Of a DNA stretch of 64,000 bases, positions 8,641 to 20,076 are shown piece after piece. A program made the position numbers and the translations under genes. How positions within the stretch are numbered: position 1 is the first letter of the stretch; each line of letters opens with the position of its first letter. The DNA lies in the NCBI RefSeq assembly GCF_014646875.1, contig NZ_BMOC01000015.1:25218-89217 (forward strand). The letters run 5' to 3'. Under the pieces are notes generated by a model that was not told the origin of the DNA, searched no databases, and saw only the letters and a list, made by a program, of their open reading frames with translations. Source of the stretch: Halobellus salinus (GTDB taxonomy: Archaea > Halobacteriota > Halobacteria > Halobacteriales > Haloferacaceae).

Positions 8641-9015
8641 TCACCCGACTGCGGGTCCGCCGCTCGCTGCCCCCGCAAAGAGGAGCGCGAGTCCGGCGAC
8701 ACCGACTCCGACCACCGCGGCCGACGACCCGATCCCGACCGCCAGCGACGCCACGGCGACGACCGCAGCGACCCCGCCGACAGACACCGCGACCCACCGC
8801 CAGCGGCCGGCGAGGACCGCGAGACCGGCGGCCACGAACGCGGCACCGATGCCGACGGTCGCGACTCCCGGCGCCGAGAGGGACCCGGGCGCGGCAACGG
8901 CGACCTCCCGGATGCCGCCGGGGATACCGACGAGGAACTCCCGTCCGACGAGCGCGGTGCCCGCGACGGCGACACACAGCCCTGTGATCCGGGCGAGGAA
9001 GTCGGCGTATCGCAT
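8641..9015 (-). CDS. Small polytopic membrane protein of unknown function
   Basis: The 124-residue product has about four hydrophobic segments separated by short Gly/Ala turns, and no charged catalytic motif. The start ATG at 9015 gives MRYADFLARITG, a short positively charged lead before the first helix. It is convergent with cobB, with stops nine bases apart. I do not recognise a family. The roughly 240 bases upstream hold no clear gene. Confidence 0.6.
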   Translation of the reverse strand: MRYADFLARITGLCVAVAGTALVGREFLVGIPGGIREVAVAAPGSLSAPGVATVGIGAAFVAAGLAVLAGRWRWVAVSVGGVAAVVAVASLAVGIGSSAAVVGVGVAGLALLFAGAASGGPAVG

Positions 9016-9256
9016 ACGGTGTGCGTGGACGCGGAGTCGAAAATGCGTTCGGGTCCTGGTGGCCGTGGGCCATCCGGGTCCGCCACCGAACCGTCATCGC
9101 CGCTTCGCTCCGGCGTTCGGGCCGATCCGAGATCGACGGTGTTTCGCGTCACCAGCGGACAGGGACACCGCCCGCGCAACGCTGGCGCCGTTCTCCCGCG
9201 TGATCCGCACGACACACTCGGTGAGTACGCGGCTCCACGCCGGCCGTTGCGTCGGG

Positions 9257-10462
9257 CTACCGATTGCTGAAAAGCGACGCGTGGACCGGCGCGAAGTCGC
9301 CGCCGGTGTTACCCGCCTCGTCGGTGTCGTGGACCGCGCGGCCGTCAACGCCGTCGCTGAGGAAGTCACGGAGCGGCGGGCCGACCTTCTCTGGTTCGAC
9401 CAAGAACGCGTCGTGGCCGTGATCGGACTCGACAACATGGTGGGCGACGGGGATGCCCGTCTCCCGGAACGCCGCAGCGACGGTCTCGGACTGCTCGGAG
9501 GTGAAGTGCCAGTCGCCGGTAAACGAAAGCAGGAGCGCCTCGCCCTCGAAGGCCGCCACCGCGCGGGCGTCGTCCTCGTACCCCTCCGCGAGGTCGTAGT
9601 CATCCATGGCGCGGGTGAGGTACAGATACGAGTTGGCGTCGAACCGGTCGATGAACGTCTCGGCCTGATAGTCGAGGTACGACTCCACGTCGCGGTACGG
9701 AAAAAAGGCCGCCGCGGGATCCGACGGGAACGAGTCCCGCTGGGCGTCGCGGCCGGCGGACCGCCGCCCGAACTTCCCTTCCATCGACGCCTTCGAGAGG
9801 TACATAATGTGGCCGATCTGGCGGGCCAGCGCCAGGCCGTCTTTGGGCTCGGCGTCGGCGCCGTAGTAGTCGCCGCCGTTCCAATTCGGGTCGGTGGTGA
9901 TCGCGCGGCGCGCGACGGCGTCCAAGGCGAGACACTGGGCGCCGAGCCGCGCCGCGCCCGCGACCGACACCACGTATCGGGCGTCGTCGGGGTACCGCTT
10001 CGCCCAGTCGAGGACGTTCATCCCGCCGACGCTGCCGCCGACCACCGCGTGGAGCCGGCCAACGCCGAGTTCGTCGAGCAGGAGGCGCTGCGAGCGGGTC
10101 CAATCGCCCACTGTCACCGGCGGGAAATCGGTGCCGTAGACGTCACCCTCGGGGTCGGTCGACGGCGGCCCGGTGGTGCCGTAACAGGAACCAGGAACGT
10201 TGGCGCAGACGACGTAGTAGTCGTTGGTGTCGATCGCTTTCCCCGGGCCGACGATGTCGTTCCACCACGCCCGGGCCTGACCGGTCGTCTCCGACCCGTA
10301 CCCCGCGACGTTCTGGCTGCCGGTGAGGGCGTGACACACGAGCACGGCATTGTCGCCGTCGAACTCGCCGTAGGACTCGTAGGCGACCTCCAGATTCTCG
10401 ATCTCGTCGCCGGAGGCGAAATCGAACCGACCGAGGGAAACGGTGGCGGTGTCGGTCTTCAT
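9257..10462 (-). CDS. metX: Homoserine O-acetyltransferase
   Basis: MetX acetylates homoserine, using acetyl-CoA, to give the substrate of MetY. The 401-residue alpha/beta-hydrolase shows the nucleophile elbow [12 protein letters not shown] with Ser144 and a late [10 protein letters not shown] segment carrying the catalytic His. Family signatures [15 protein letters not shown] and [15 protein letters not shown] stretches are present. The ATG at 10462 overlaps the stop of the upstream metY as ATGA, so the two are translationally coupled. Acetyl versus succinyl specificity is inferred from archaeal relatives. Confidence 0.92.
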   Translation of the reverse strand: MKTDTATVSLGRFDFASGDEIENLEVAYESYGEFDGDNAVLVCHALTGSQNVAGYGSETTGQARAWWNDIVGPGKAIDTNDYYVVCANVPGSCYGTTGPPSTDPEGDVYGTDFPPVTVGDWTRSQRLLLDELGVGRLHAVVGGSVGGMNVLDWAKRYPDDARYVVSVAGAARLGAQCLALDAVARRAITTDPNWNGGDYYGADAEPKDGLALARQIGHIMYLSKASMEGKFGRRSAGRDAQRDSFPSDPAAAFFPYRDVESYLDYQAETFIDRFDANSYLYLTRAMDDYDLAEGYEDDARAVAAFEGEALLLSFTGDWHFTSEQSETVAAAFRETGIPVAHHVVESDHGHDAFLVEPEKVGPPLRDFLSDGVDGRAVHDTDEAGNTGGDFAPVHASLFSNR

Positions 10463-11841
10463 GTCTCTCCCCCGTTTCTGTCGCCGGCGTCCGCCGACGG
10501 CTCCCCGGCGGACACCCGCCGCGTCGCCGTCCGGATCGCCCGGTCCAGGTCGGCGATGATGTCTCCCGGCTCTTCGATCCCGACCGACAGCCGGAGCATC
10601 TCGGGCGAGAGGCCCGCAGCGCGCTGTTCTTCTTCGCTCAACTGGGCGTGGGTCGTCGACGCCGGGTGGATGATCAGGGTCTTCGCGTCGCCGATGTTCG
10701 CGAGGAACGACGCTAGGTCGGTCGCCTCGCACGTCCGCTTTGCCGCCTCGTAGCCCGCCGCCACCCCGAACGTGACTATCCCGCCGTAGCCGTCCACATC
10801 GGTGCCGGTCGCGACCGTCGAGTCGCTGCCGTCGCCGTCGTTGACGCCGAGGTATCGGGTCGCGTTGTCGTGGGTGGGGTGGTCTCCGAACCCGGGGTAC
10901 GACACCCACGCCACGTCCTCGTGGTCACGGAGGAACGCCGCGACCCCGCGGGCGTTCGAGCAGTGCCGCGCCATTCGGAGGGGGAGCGTCTCCAGCCCCT
11001 GGATGGTCTGCCACGCGTCGAACGCCGACTGCTGGTTTCCGAGCGTCCGGAGCCCGCGCTGGCGGGCGACGTTGGCGAAGGCGGTGTCGCCGTACCGTTC
11101 CACGAAATCGACGTCGAAGGCGGGGTTCTCCCCCGAGAGCTCGTCGTAGTCGGCGCGGTCCCACGGGAACGTCCCGCCGTCGACGAGGACGCCGCCGACC
11201 GTGGTACCCGACCCGTGGATCCACTTCGTGGTCGACTCCCACACCACGTCGGCGCCGTGTTCGATCGGCCGACAGAGGTAGGGTGTCGCGAAGGTGTTGT
11301 CGACGACGAGCGGCGCGTGTCCCTCGTGGGCGACCGCGGCGAGTCGCTCGAAGTCGGGCGTTTTCAGCGACGGGTTCGCGACCGTCTCCACGTGGACGTA
11401 GGCGGTGTCGTCGTCGATTGCGTCGGCGTACGCGTCGTAATCCAGCGTGTCGACGACGCGGACGTCGACCCCGCGGCGCGTCGCCATCCTGGAGAGGTAG
11501 GTCGCGGTCCCGCCGTACATGTCCGCGGAGGCGACGACGTTGTCACCGGCCGCGGCGAGCACGCTCGTTGCGGTGTCGAGTGCGGCCATCCCCGATGCGG
11601 TCGCGACCGCGGCGGTCCCACCCTCTAGGGCGGCGAGGCGCTGCTCCAGGGTCCGCGTGGTCGGGTTCGAGATCCGGGAGTAAACGTCGCCGTCGGCGTC
11701 GAGCGCGTAGAGGTCGGCCGCGCGGTCGGCGTCCTCGAAGACGTAGGAGGTGGTCTGGTGGATCGGCGGCGCGCGTGCCCCCGTCGCTTCGTCCGGCGTC
11801 TGGCCGGCGTGCAGACTCCGGGTGTGGAACCCATCGACCAT
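10459..11841 (-). CDS. metY: O-acetylhomoserine sulfhydrylase (copy 2, coupled to metX)
   Basis: This PLP enzyme of 460 residues should convert O-acetylhomoserine and sulfide to homocysteine. It has [20 protein letters not shown] at the start and the PLP lysine K206 in [11 protein letters not shown]. Two start codons are in frame. I chose 11841 over 11859 because the TATA box at 11874-11879 would place the transcript start near 11849, downstream of the first ATG. The gene overlaps metX by four bases, so product and substrate enzymes are co-expressed. A Gly/Asp-rich insert of about 20 residues near residue 345 is absent from copy 1. Confidence 0.9.
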   Translation of the reverse strand: MVDGFHTRSLHAGQTPDEATGARAPPIHQTTSYVFEDADRAADLYALDADGDVYSRISNPTTRTLEQRLAALEGGTAAVATASGMAALDTATSVLAAAGDNVVASADMYGGTATYLSRMATRRGVDVRVVDTLDYDAYADAIDDDTAYVHVETVANPSLKTPDFERLAAVAHEGHAPLVVDNTFATPYLCRPIEHGADVVWESTTKWIHGSGTTVGGVLVDGGTFPWDRADYDELSGENPAFDVDFVERYGDTAFANVARQRGLRTLGNQQSAFDAWQTIQGLETLPLRMARHCSNARGVAAFLRDHEDVAWVSYPGFGDHPTHDNATRYLGVNDGDGSDSTVATGTDVDGYGGIVTFGVAAGYEAAKRTCEATDLASFLANIGDAKTLIIHPASTTHAQLSEEEQRAAGLSPEMLRLSVGIEEPGDIIADLDRAIRTATRRVSAGEPSADAGDRNGGET

Positions 11842-11879
11842 CGTATGTGTAATACGCATATTCGCTCGCCGACTTATAA
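11842..11879 (-). promoter_or_regulatory. metYX promoter: TATA box and inverted repeat at the start site
   Basis: TTATAA (11874-11879) is correctly placed for transcription beginning near 11849. Between it and the chosen ATG, CGTAT-N5-ATACG (11842-11856) forms an inverted repeat covering the expected transcript start. A regulatory role is possible but unproven. Confidence 0.45.
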
Positions 11880-11886
11880 CCAGCGG

Positions 11887-12597
11887 TTACGGTCCGGGGT
11901 CCGGTGGACCGCGGTCGGCCGAGTCGGGTGACGCCGTCGGCTGTTCGACGTGGGCGCGCCAAAACCCCGGCTGGAGGTAGGTCGCGTACGCGGCCCGATA
12001 GCCAGCCAGCCGGGCGGCCGGCACGAGCGCGCGGGCCGCCACCCCGGCGACCCCGTCGCCGCGAACAAACGTGGTGTTGCCGTCGAGCGCGTCGGCGACG
12101 AGCGCCCGCTGGAGGGGGTCCTCGGCCGATCGCGCCCGGTCGTGTGCCAATCCGCCGAGTGTCGGGAGGACCTGTCGGAGGCGCCCGGGCGACCGAATCT
12201 CCGTCTCGACCAACGCGCGTTCGGCGGTCCGGTTTCGGAACGAGTGGACAACACCGGTGTCGACCGTGACGGACTCCCCAGCCCGGACCGTCCGCTCGGC
12301 GCCGTCGAGGGTCACCGTCAGCGACCCGGATTCGACCGCGAACCGTTCGACGCTCCGCTCGTGGTGGTGCGCCGGCGGCCCGCCGTACCCCGCACCGAAG
12401 ACGCTGAGCGTCCGGATCGGGCCGTCGCCGTCGGACAGCGGGATCCCCCAGACCGACCGGGTCGGGTGAGAGGCTATCGGACCGGCCCGCCGGCCGATCC
12501 GGTCGTCGAGGTCGCTCCCCGCCGCCACCTCGAACCCCGTTCCGGGGACCGGATCACCCCGCTCGTCGAGGGTACGACCGGTCACGTATGTGGACAT
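11887..12597 (-). CDS. Cupin-domain protein
   Basis: The 236-residue protein has a central cupin barrel, seen in PPAHHHERSVERFAVESG and the second motif GESVTVDTGVVHSFRN, which would bind a metal through the His cluster and Glu. The C-terminal 100 residues are helical and Ala-rich. The start at 12597 gives MSTYVTGRTLDERG; the longer frame begins with Arg-rich sequence. Cupins cover dioxygenases, isomerases and regulators, so no substrate is proposed. It ends just upstream of the metY promoter. Confidence 0.75.
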   Translation of the reverse strand: MSTYVTGRTLDERGDPVPGTGFEVAAGSDLDDRIGRRAGPIASHPTRSVWGIPLSDGDGPIRTLSVFGAGYGGPPAHHHERSVERFAVESGSLTVTLDGAERTVRAGESVTVDTGVVHSFRNRTAERALVETEIRSPGRLRQVLPTLGGLAHDRARSAEDPLQRALVADALDGNTTFVRGDGVAGVAARALVPAARLAGYRAAYATYLQPGFWRAHVEQPTASPDSADRGPPDPGP

Positions 12598-12672
12598 ACG
12601 CCGGATTGGACGCCAGGCGTGAAAACCTCGTCTCTCCGGGACTCGAACAGGAGCCACGGGGACTCCCGACCC

Positions 12673-13923
12673 TCAGTCGTCGGCGGGTGCGGCCTCCGCT
12701 ATATCGAGTTCCGCGCGGGCCGCTGCCAGCCCGGCATCAACATCGACGTCGACGCCCGCGTCGGCCATCGCCTCGCCGACGACCCGGACGCCCCGGAGGA
12801 TGGCCTCGTCCGGGAGCCCGCCCATGTTGCTCACCCGGAAGATGGTGCCGCCGAGGTGGGCCTGGCCCCCGGAGATGCTCACGTTTCGGTCCTCGACGCC
12901 GTCGAAGAACGCGTCGGCGTCGTCGCCGGCGACGGCGTCGGGCAGCGACACCGCGGTCACGGTGTTCGAGAGCACGGTGGCGTCCTCGGCGTTCGCGAAC
13001 AGCTCCAGCCCCATCCCGGTGAACCCCGCGCGGAACGCCGCGGCCTGCCGGCGGTGGCGCCGGATCCGTGCGGGCATGGTCTCGGCGACGATGTCTTCGA
13101 CCGCGACCGCCATCGCGCGGAACAGCGGCACGGCGCTGGTGAACGGTGTCTGGTGGGACTCGGCCTTCCGGAGGTGCCACTCGAGGTCCTGGTAGAACGG
13201 CGCCGACTCGCCGTCGAGGTCGTCGACCACCTCCTCGGTCACGTACATCGCGCTGATCCCCGGCGGCGCCGCCAGCGCTTTCTGAGCGTCGGTGATCGCG
13301 ATGTCGACGTTCCAGGGGTCGAGACAGAACACGTCGCCGCCGATCGAGGTGACGCCGTCGACCACGAACCGGGCGTCGTGGGCGTCGGCGATCCGGCCCA
13401 CCCCCGCAACGGGGTTCAGGAGTCCAGTACTGGTCTCGTTGTGGACCATGGTCACCAGGTCGGTGTCGTCGGTGACGACGGCGGCGACATCCGACAGCGG
13501 GATCGAGTCGCCCCACGGCACCTCCACGCGCGTCACGTCGGCGTAGCGCTCGGCGATCCGGGCGAACCGCCGGCCGAACTTCCCGTTGACCAGGGCGACG
13601 ACGTGGTCGCCCGCGGTACCGGACTGTGTCCGGTCGCTCGCGGGACTCTGTCCCGTGCTGCCGACGAGGTTCGCGACCGCGGTCTCCATGCCCATAGACG
13701 CGGTGCCGTTGAGAACGAGCGAGGTCCCGCCCGCGTCGGTTTCGGTCGCCGTTCCGTCGAGCGTCGACGCCTCGAAGACGTAGTCGAGGCCGTCCTGTGC
13801 GCGCTCGTAGACCGCTTCGAACGACGCCGACCGGTGGGACACCATCGGCTCGTCCATCGCGGCCGACACCTCATCGGTGACCGGAACCGGGCCCGGATTG
13901 AGGAGAAGAAAGTCCTCGTCCAT
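12673..13923 (-). CDS. Class V aminotransferase, serine-pyruvate/alanine-glyoxylate type
   Basis: This 416-residue fold-type I PLP aminotransferase begins MDEDFLLLNPGPVPVTDEV, typical of the family, and carries the PLP lysine K215 in ITDAQKALAAPPG. Such enzymes interconvert serine or alanine with hydroxypyruvate, pyruvate or glyoxylate. A short Gly/Ser/Thr-rich insertion near residue 95 follows the conserved NLVGSTG segment and carries a locally repetitive sequence. It has its own upstream region and no obvious operon partner. Confidence 0.85.
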   Translation of the reverse strand: MDEDFLLLNPGPVPVTDEVSAAMDEPMVSHRSASFEAVYERAQDGLDYVFEASTLDGTATETDAGGTSLVLNGTASMGMETAVANLVGSTGQSPASDRTQSGTAGDHVVALVNGKFGRRFARIAERYADVTRVEVPWGDSIPLSDVAAVVTDDTDLVTMVHNETSTGLLNPVAGVGRIADAHDARFVVDGVTSIGGDVFCLDPWNVDIAITDAQKALAAPPGISAMYVTEEVVDDLDGESAPFYQDLEWHLRKAESHQTPFTSAVPLFRAMAVAVEDIVAETMPARIRRHRRQAAAFRAGFTGMGLELFANAEDATVLSNTVTAVSLPDAVAGDDADAFFDGVEDRNVSISGGQAHLGGTIFRVSNMGGLPDEAILRGVRVVGEAMADAGVDVDVDAGLAAARAELDIAEAAPADD

Positions 13924-14166
13924 ACTCGGAACTTACGGCGCTGGGACATAAGCGGCACGGGTTTGAGGGACACTGCGGTTCGCATATCAGGGTCTCTCTG
14001 CCGTCGGCAGTTCTCGTGTGTCGTCCGGTCCCGACGGCCGCTTCCGATCAGCCGATACCAGCGCGGAGCGCGCCGGGGACCTCCACGAGCACCGCGTCGC
14101 TACTCGCGCTGACTGCCTCGTCCGGCGACGAAGCATCTAACCCCGCGCCGTTCGTGCCTCGGATAG

Positions 14167-16287
<2,121 letters not shown>

Positions 16288-16449
16288 CGCCACGTCGCCG
16301 CCGCTCGTCGACACGCCGGAACGTTCAATCGCAGTGGGAGCGAGCCGAAAGTTCACGGCTTGGCCATAGAATGAAGCCGACAGCAGGCGAAACAATGAAG
16401 ACGTCGCTGTCCGTTAGTGCGCGTGCCGAAACAAGAGCGAGGCTCTCAA

Positions 16450-16590
16450 ACCTGCTCTCCCTGCCGAGAACCACCCTATGTTGGATCTGAACCGAACTGC
16501 TACGAGTTCGGAACCCCCGAGAAGTCGTGGTAGAACGCGGTCTGTGACCGTGTGAGTCCCACGAGTTCAGTCGTGGGCGACCGCAGTGTC
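16450..16590 (+). mobile_element. Probable IS200/IS605-like right-end scar upstream of the histidine kinase
   Basis: The 320 bases between ligA and the kinase hold no intact gene. CCCACGA (16558-16564) and TCGTGGG (16571-16577) form a perfect 7-bp hairpin with loop GTTCAG, preceded by the run GTGTGAGT. Hairpins of this form follow tnpB genes in haloarchaea. A frame that ends in a stop just after ...GTPEKSW (near 16530) could be a decayed TnpB C-terminus. The match is from memory only. Confidence 0.45.
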
Positions 16591-16607
16591 CGATACATTC
16601 CGCCCGT

Positions 16608-17678
16608 ATGAATCCGGATCAGGCCCGAGAATGGTCACCGCTTCTGCTACTGGCGGCCGGAGCGGTGCTCTTCGTCGCTGCGGTCTCCCACCACGGACAG
16701 GAACTGTCCGTGTTGGGTGTGTCTGCGGGGCCGCTCGCCGCCCTGTTTCTGGACGGCCCCCCCGCGCTCGGACTCGCATACGCCGGGTACTGGCTGTTTC
16801 GTTCGGAGCTCCCACCGTGGGGAACGTGGAAGACCGTCGTGTGGTCGCTCTCGGGGACCCTCCTACTTGTGGGCGTGATGAGTGCGACCTTCCTGGTGCG
16901 GCTCTCCGAGGGTCGAACCGTCGCCGAACCCGTGTTCCCGCTCCTGATCGCCGCCGAGGCCGGCGGGATCGCCGGACTCGCGGCGGGGTACTACAACGTC
17001 CAGGCTCGGACCGATGCCCGGCGGTCCCGGACGACAACCAACGCGTTGGCGTTCATCAACGACCTCATTCGCCACGACCTTCGGAACGACTTGACCGTCA
17101 TTCGCGGCCACGCCGACCTCCTGTCCGACTCACCCGGTGACGGCGGCGGCAACCCGGCGGTCGTGATCGAAAAGACCGACGAGGCACTGTCCCGGATCGA
17201 GACCAGCAGGGTGATCGCGGACACGCTCATCGGCGACCCGGCGTTCGAACCGGTTGACCTCGTTCCCGTTGTCACCGAACTGGCCGCACGAGCTAGCAAT
17301 ACAGCCACAGTGACTGTGGAGACGGATCTCCCTGATTCCGCCGTTGTGACCGCAAACAGCGGCGTTCGGTCGGTCGTCGACAACCTACTCGAGAACGCGG
17401 TCGAACACAACGACGGCGATGACCCGCAGGTCGCGGTTGTGGTAACGGCCGGTGCGGGCGTGGTTCGGCTCACCGTCGCCGACAACGGCCCGGGAATCCC
17501 GGACGACCGCAAAGACACCGTCTTCGAGCCCGGAACGGACGGGTCGGGCGGCGGACTCTCTTTGGTCTACACGCTCGTCACCGGCTACGGCGGCGACGTG
17601 TGGATCGAAGACGCCGACCCCCGCGGGACACGGTTCGTCGTGGAACTCCCGCGGGGCGACGGCGAACCGCCCGAGTGA
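16608..17678 (+). CDS. Membrane-bound sensor histidine kinase
   Basis: The 356-residue kinase starts with four or five transmembrane segments (residues 10-125), followed by a HisKA-type helix with the phospho-acceptor H156 in LIRHDLRNDLTVIRGHADLL. The HATPase domain shows the N box NLLENAVEHNDG, the G1 box DNGPGIPD and a G2-like GTDGSGGGLSL. No PAS or receiver domain is present, and no response regulator lies beside it, as is common for haloarchaeal orphan kinases. The signal is unknown; the membrane part resembles simple multi-pass sensors. Confidence 0.88.
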   Translation: MNPDQAREWSPLLLLAAGAVLFVAAVSHHGQELSVLGVSAGPLAALFLDGPPALGLAYAGYWLFRSELPPWGTWKTVVWSLSGTLLLVGVMSATFLVRLSEGRTVAEPVFPLLIAAEAGGIAGLAAGYYNVQARTDARRSRTTTNALAFINDLIRHDLRNDLTVIRGHADLLSDSPGDGGGNPAVVIEKTDEALSRIETSRVIADTLIGDPAFEPVDLVPVVTELAARASNTATVTVETDLPDSAVVTANSGVRSVVDNLLENAVEHNDGDDPQVAVVVTAGAGVVRLTVADNGPGIPDDRKDTVFEPGTDGSGGGLSLVYTLVTGYGGDVWIEDADPRGTRFVVELPRGDGEPPE

Positions 17679-17696
17679 TCGAGTGGCTCCGCCGAC

Positions 17697-18617
17697 CTAC
17701 AGGTCGTCGCGATCGAACGCCCAGTACCCGACGACGACCGGAACCACGATCCACGCCAGGAGGATACCGAACAGGAACCACCCGGAGAAATACAACGGCA
17801 CTGACTCCTGTAACACCGGTCCGAGGGCGTTCTGTTCGCGGAACGTCGCGCTCACGAGCCGCGCCTGTGCCGCGCCGTAGTACAGCTGTGCGGCGAGGGT
17901 TTCGTAGGCTTTCAGCGGGTTCAGGTATTTGAGGAAGACGCCGATCTTGACCCGGGTAAGCTCCGAGACGCCGCCCGCTCCCACCTGCTCGGCGGCGTAA
18001 TTACTGAGCTTCGGGACCCCCTCGGAGACCGACCCCCAAAGCACCGCGAAGACGAGGTACAATCCCATCGTCGCCAGCGTGGCCTCGCGGTTCGAGCCCG
18101 CGAGCGCGGAGATCCCGAGCCCGATCGACACGAACGCCATACCCAAGAGTGCGGTGAGCGCGACCTGTGGGACGAACGACCCGAGCTCCAGCCGCGTTCC
18201 GGTGGCGATCAGGACGACGAAAGTGACCAGGAACCCGACCAGCAGGGCGGCGACCACCACCGCCGACCGACCGAGGAACTTCCCGATTATCGCGTCGAGC
18301 CGGGAGTTCGGCAGCGACAGCAGCAGCTTGATCGACCCCGTCTCGCGCTCGCCGGTGATCGAGCCGTACGACGTCGACAGCGCGATGAACCCCAAAACCA
18401 GCGCGAGGAGTCCGGGGAACGAGAAGCTGAACACCCCAAGGTTAGCGAAGAAACCGAACAGACTCGACACCTGCCGGTTCCCCGGGCCGATGAGCACGCC
18501 GAAAAACAGTGCAGCGGCGCCACCGATGAACAGCGCGAAAAACAGTGTCGACCCGTGAAGCCACCGCGAGCGGATCGCGTCGCGGAACTCCTTTCGGGCG
18601 ACCGCCTGCCAGCTCAT
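17697..18617 (-). CDS. ABC-2 type transporter permease
   Basis: The 306-residue integral membrane protein begins MSWQAVARKEFRDAIRSRWLHG, the typical cytoplasmic lead of ABC-2/NatB-like permeases, and has six hydrophobic segments. The internal GERETGSIKLLLSLPNSR motif is the family's coupling-helix signature. Its start overlaps the stop of the ATPase gene by four bases, so the two form an export or Na+/multidrug-type transporter. Substrate is unknown. It is convergent with the histidine kinase gene. Confidence 0.88.
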   Translation of the reverse strand: MSWQAVARKEFRDAIRSRWLHGSTLFFALFIGGAAALFFGVLIGPGNRQVSSLFGFFANLGVFSFSFPGLLALVLGFIALSTSYGSITGERETGSIKLLLSLPNSRLDAIIGKFLGRSAVVVAALLVGFLVTFVVLIATGTRLELGSFVPQVALTALLGMAFVSIGLGISALAGSNREATLATMGLYLVFAVLWGSVSEGVPKLSNYAAEQVGAGGVSELTRVKIGVFLKYLNPLKAYETLAAQLYYGAAQARLVSATFREQNALGPVLQESVPLYFSGWFLFGILLAWIVVPVVVGYWAFDRDDL

Positions 18618-19627
18618 CGGGACACCTCCGAGTTCCCGGTGGGATCCCCCGTTTCGGGGTGGTCATCGTCGACTTTCGCCCCTGCTCCGCCGTTGTTAGG
18701 CGAGTCGGCCACCGCCGCGTCGTCCTCGGTGTACGCGAGAAACAGGTCCTCCAGCGACGCCTCCTGCGTACTGAAATCATCGACAGGGATGCCGTCGTCT
18801 TCGAGCGTGGTGACGACCGCCGTTTTGGCGTCGCTGTCACACCCCACACGGAGCGCGTCGTCGCCGTCACGGTCGACACTGCTGACGCCCGTTAGCTCGC
18901 GGAGCTCTGCGAGCAGGCCGTCGCCGACCGCCGCGCCGACGGTGATGTGCAGTGTCGCGTCGGCGTCCGAGGCGCTCCGGAGCCCGTCGATGGAGTCGAC
19001 CGCAACGAGTTCGCCACCGCGGAGGATCCCCACCCTGTCGCAGACCGCTTCGACCTGCTCGAGGATGTGACTCGAAAAAAAGACCGTGGTGCCGCGGTCG
19101 GCCTCCGAGACCACGATCTCCCGCATCTCCTTCGCGCCGGCGGGATCCAACCCCGAAGAGGGCTCGTCGAGGATCAGGAGGTCTGGATCGCCGACGAGCG
19201 CCATCGCGAGTGCGAGGCGCTGGCGCATTCCCTTCGAGTACCCGCCGGCCTTGCGGTCGGCGGCGTCGGCAAGGCCAACCCGCTCCAACACGGCGTCGGA
19301 GTCGACGTCGACCTCCTTCGAGTCGACCGCAAACTCGACGTGGGCGCGCCCGGTCAACCGGTCGTACACGTCGAATCCTTCGGGGAGGACGCCGGTGCGT
19401 TCGCGCACGGCGATACTCTCCGCTCTCGCGTCGTGCCCCAGTACGGTCACCGCTCCCGAGGTGGGGCGGACGAAGTCGAGAAGGAGGTTGATCGTCGTCG
19501 ACTTCCCCGCGCCGTTGGGGCCGAGAAACCCGAACACCTCCCCCTCTTCGACAGTCAGCGAGAGGTCAGAGACGGCGGTGACGTCCTCGAACCGCTTCGT
19601 CACCCCGTCGAGTTCGATGGCAGCCAT
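18614..19627 (-). CDS. ABC transporter ATP-binding protein (partner of ABC-2 permease)
   Basis: The 337-residue ATPase has the Walker A motif GPNGAGKSTT, the signature YSKGMRQRLALAMAL, Walker B LLILDEPSSGLDP and the switch His in FFSSHILEQVE. An extra C-terminal region of about 110 residues follows the nucleotide-binding domain, as in NatA/CcmA-like exporters, and ends in an acidic Asp/Gly/Asn tail. It overlaps the permease gene by four bases. Confidence 0.9.
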   Translation of the reverse strand: MAAIELDGVTKRFEDVTAVSDLSLTVEEGEVFGFLGPNGAGKSTTINLLLDFVRPTSGAVTVLGHDARAESIAVRERTGVLPEGFDVYDRLTGRAHVEFAVDSKEVDVDSDAVLERVGLADAADRKAGGYSKGMRQRLALAMALVGDPDLLILDEPSSGLDPAGAKEMREIVVSEADRGTTVFFSSHILEQVEAVCDRVGILRGGELVAVDSIDGLRSASDADATLHITVGAAVGDGLLAELRELTGVSSVDRDGDDALRVGCDSDAKTAVVTTLEDDGIPVDDFSTQEASLEDLFLAYTEDDAAVADSPNNGGAGAKVDDDHPETGDPTGNSEVSR

Positions 19628-19726
19628 ATCCGAGGGTTGGCAGGTTCACGGATAAACGGTTTGGTGCAAGACTCAGGTCTGAGACTCCCTGACGGGCGTT
19701 CGAGTCGGTTTCGCCGCACCGCGGAT

Positions 19727-20002
19727 TCACACCTCGTCGTCGGGGTCGTGGCCGCTACGCATCCGTTCGACCTCCGTGGCGTACCGCTCCCGCATATCGT
19801 CGTCGTCGACTGCATCTAACTCCTCGGTGCCCACCTCAACGGCGGCGGTAGTGCCGGACCCACGCTGTCGCATAATTACCGTCGACACCTGTCGTCGGTG
19901 GGTCTGCGACCCATCGGGGGTCGCGTAGGTCATATCCACCAGTCCGCGGTCGGTGTACGTCCGTTCGACAAGCCAACACCTGACGGCGTCCGCATCGGTC
20001 AT
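19727..20002 (-). CDS. Small protein of unknown function, haloarchaeal type
   Basis: The 91-residue acidic product ([16 protein letters not shown]...) seems to be mostly beta-stranded for the first 60 residues and ends in an acidic helix with [15 protein letters not shown] character. One Cys at position 9 and no known motif are seen. It is divergent from uvrC. The composition is typical of a real haloarchaeal gene, but no function is proposed. Confidence 0.6.
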   Translation of the reverse strand: MTDADAVRCWLVERTYTDRGLVDMTYATPDGSQTHRRQVSTVIMRQRGSGTTAAVEVGTEELDAVDDDDMRERYATEVERMRSGHDPDDEV

Positions 20003-20076
20003 ATCCGGCCATCGCCTGCGACGCCTGTATAGTTACCGCGTCACGCTCAAGCCGCTTGACGCGCTACGCCGATACG

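Noticed and set aside
10459..11859. Start of metY copy 2 at the first ATG (11859)
   Set aside because: The TATA box at 11874-11879 puts the transcript start downstream of this ATG; the second ATG at 11841 fits a leaderless mRNA and matches copy 1 better.
13600..13660. Repetitive ggactgtgtccggtcgctcgcggga-like stretch considered as an insertion element
   Set aside because: It is short, in frame and codes for a Ser/Gly/Thr loop in the aminotransferase; no target duplication is visible.
16288..16607. Gap before the histidine kinase considered as an RNA gene (RNase P or 7S RNA)
   Set aside because: Only one short hairpin is seen and no conserved RNA motif can be traced; a mobile-element scar explains it better.
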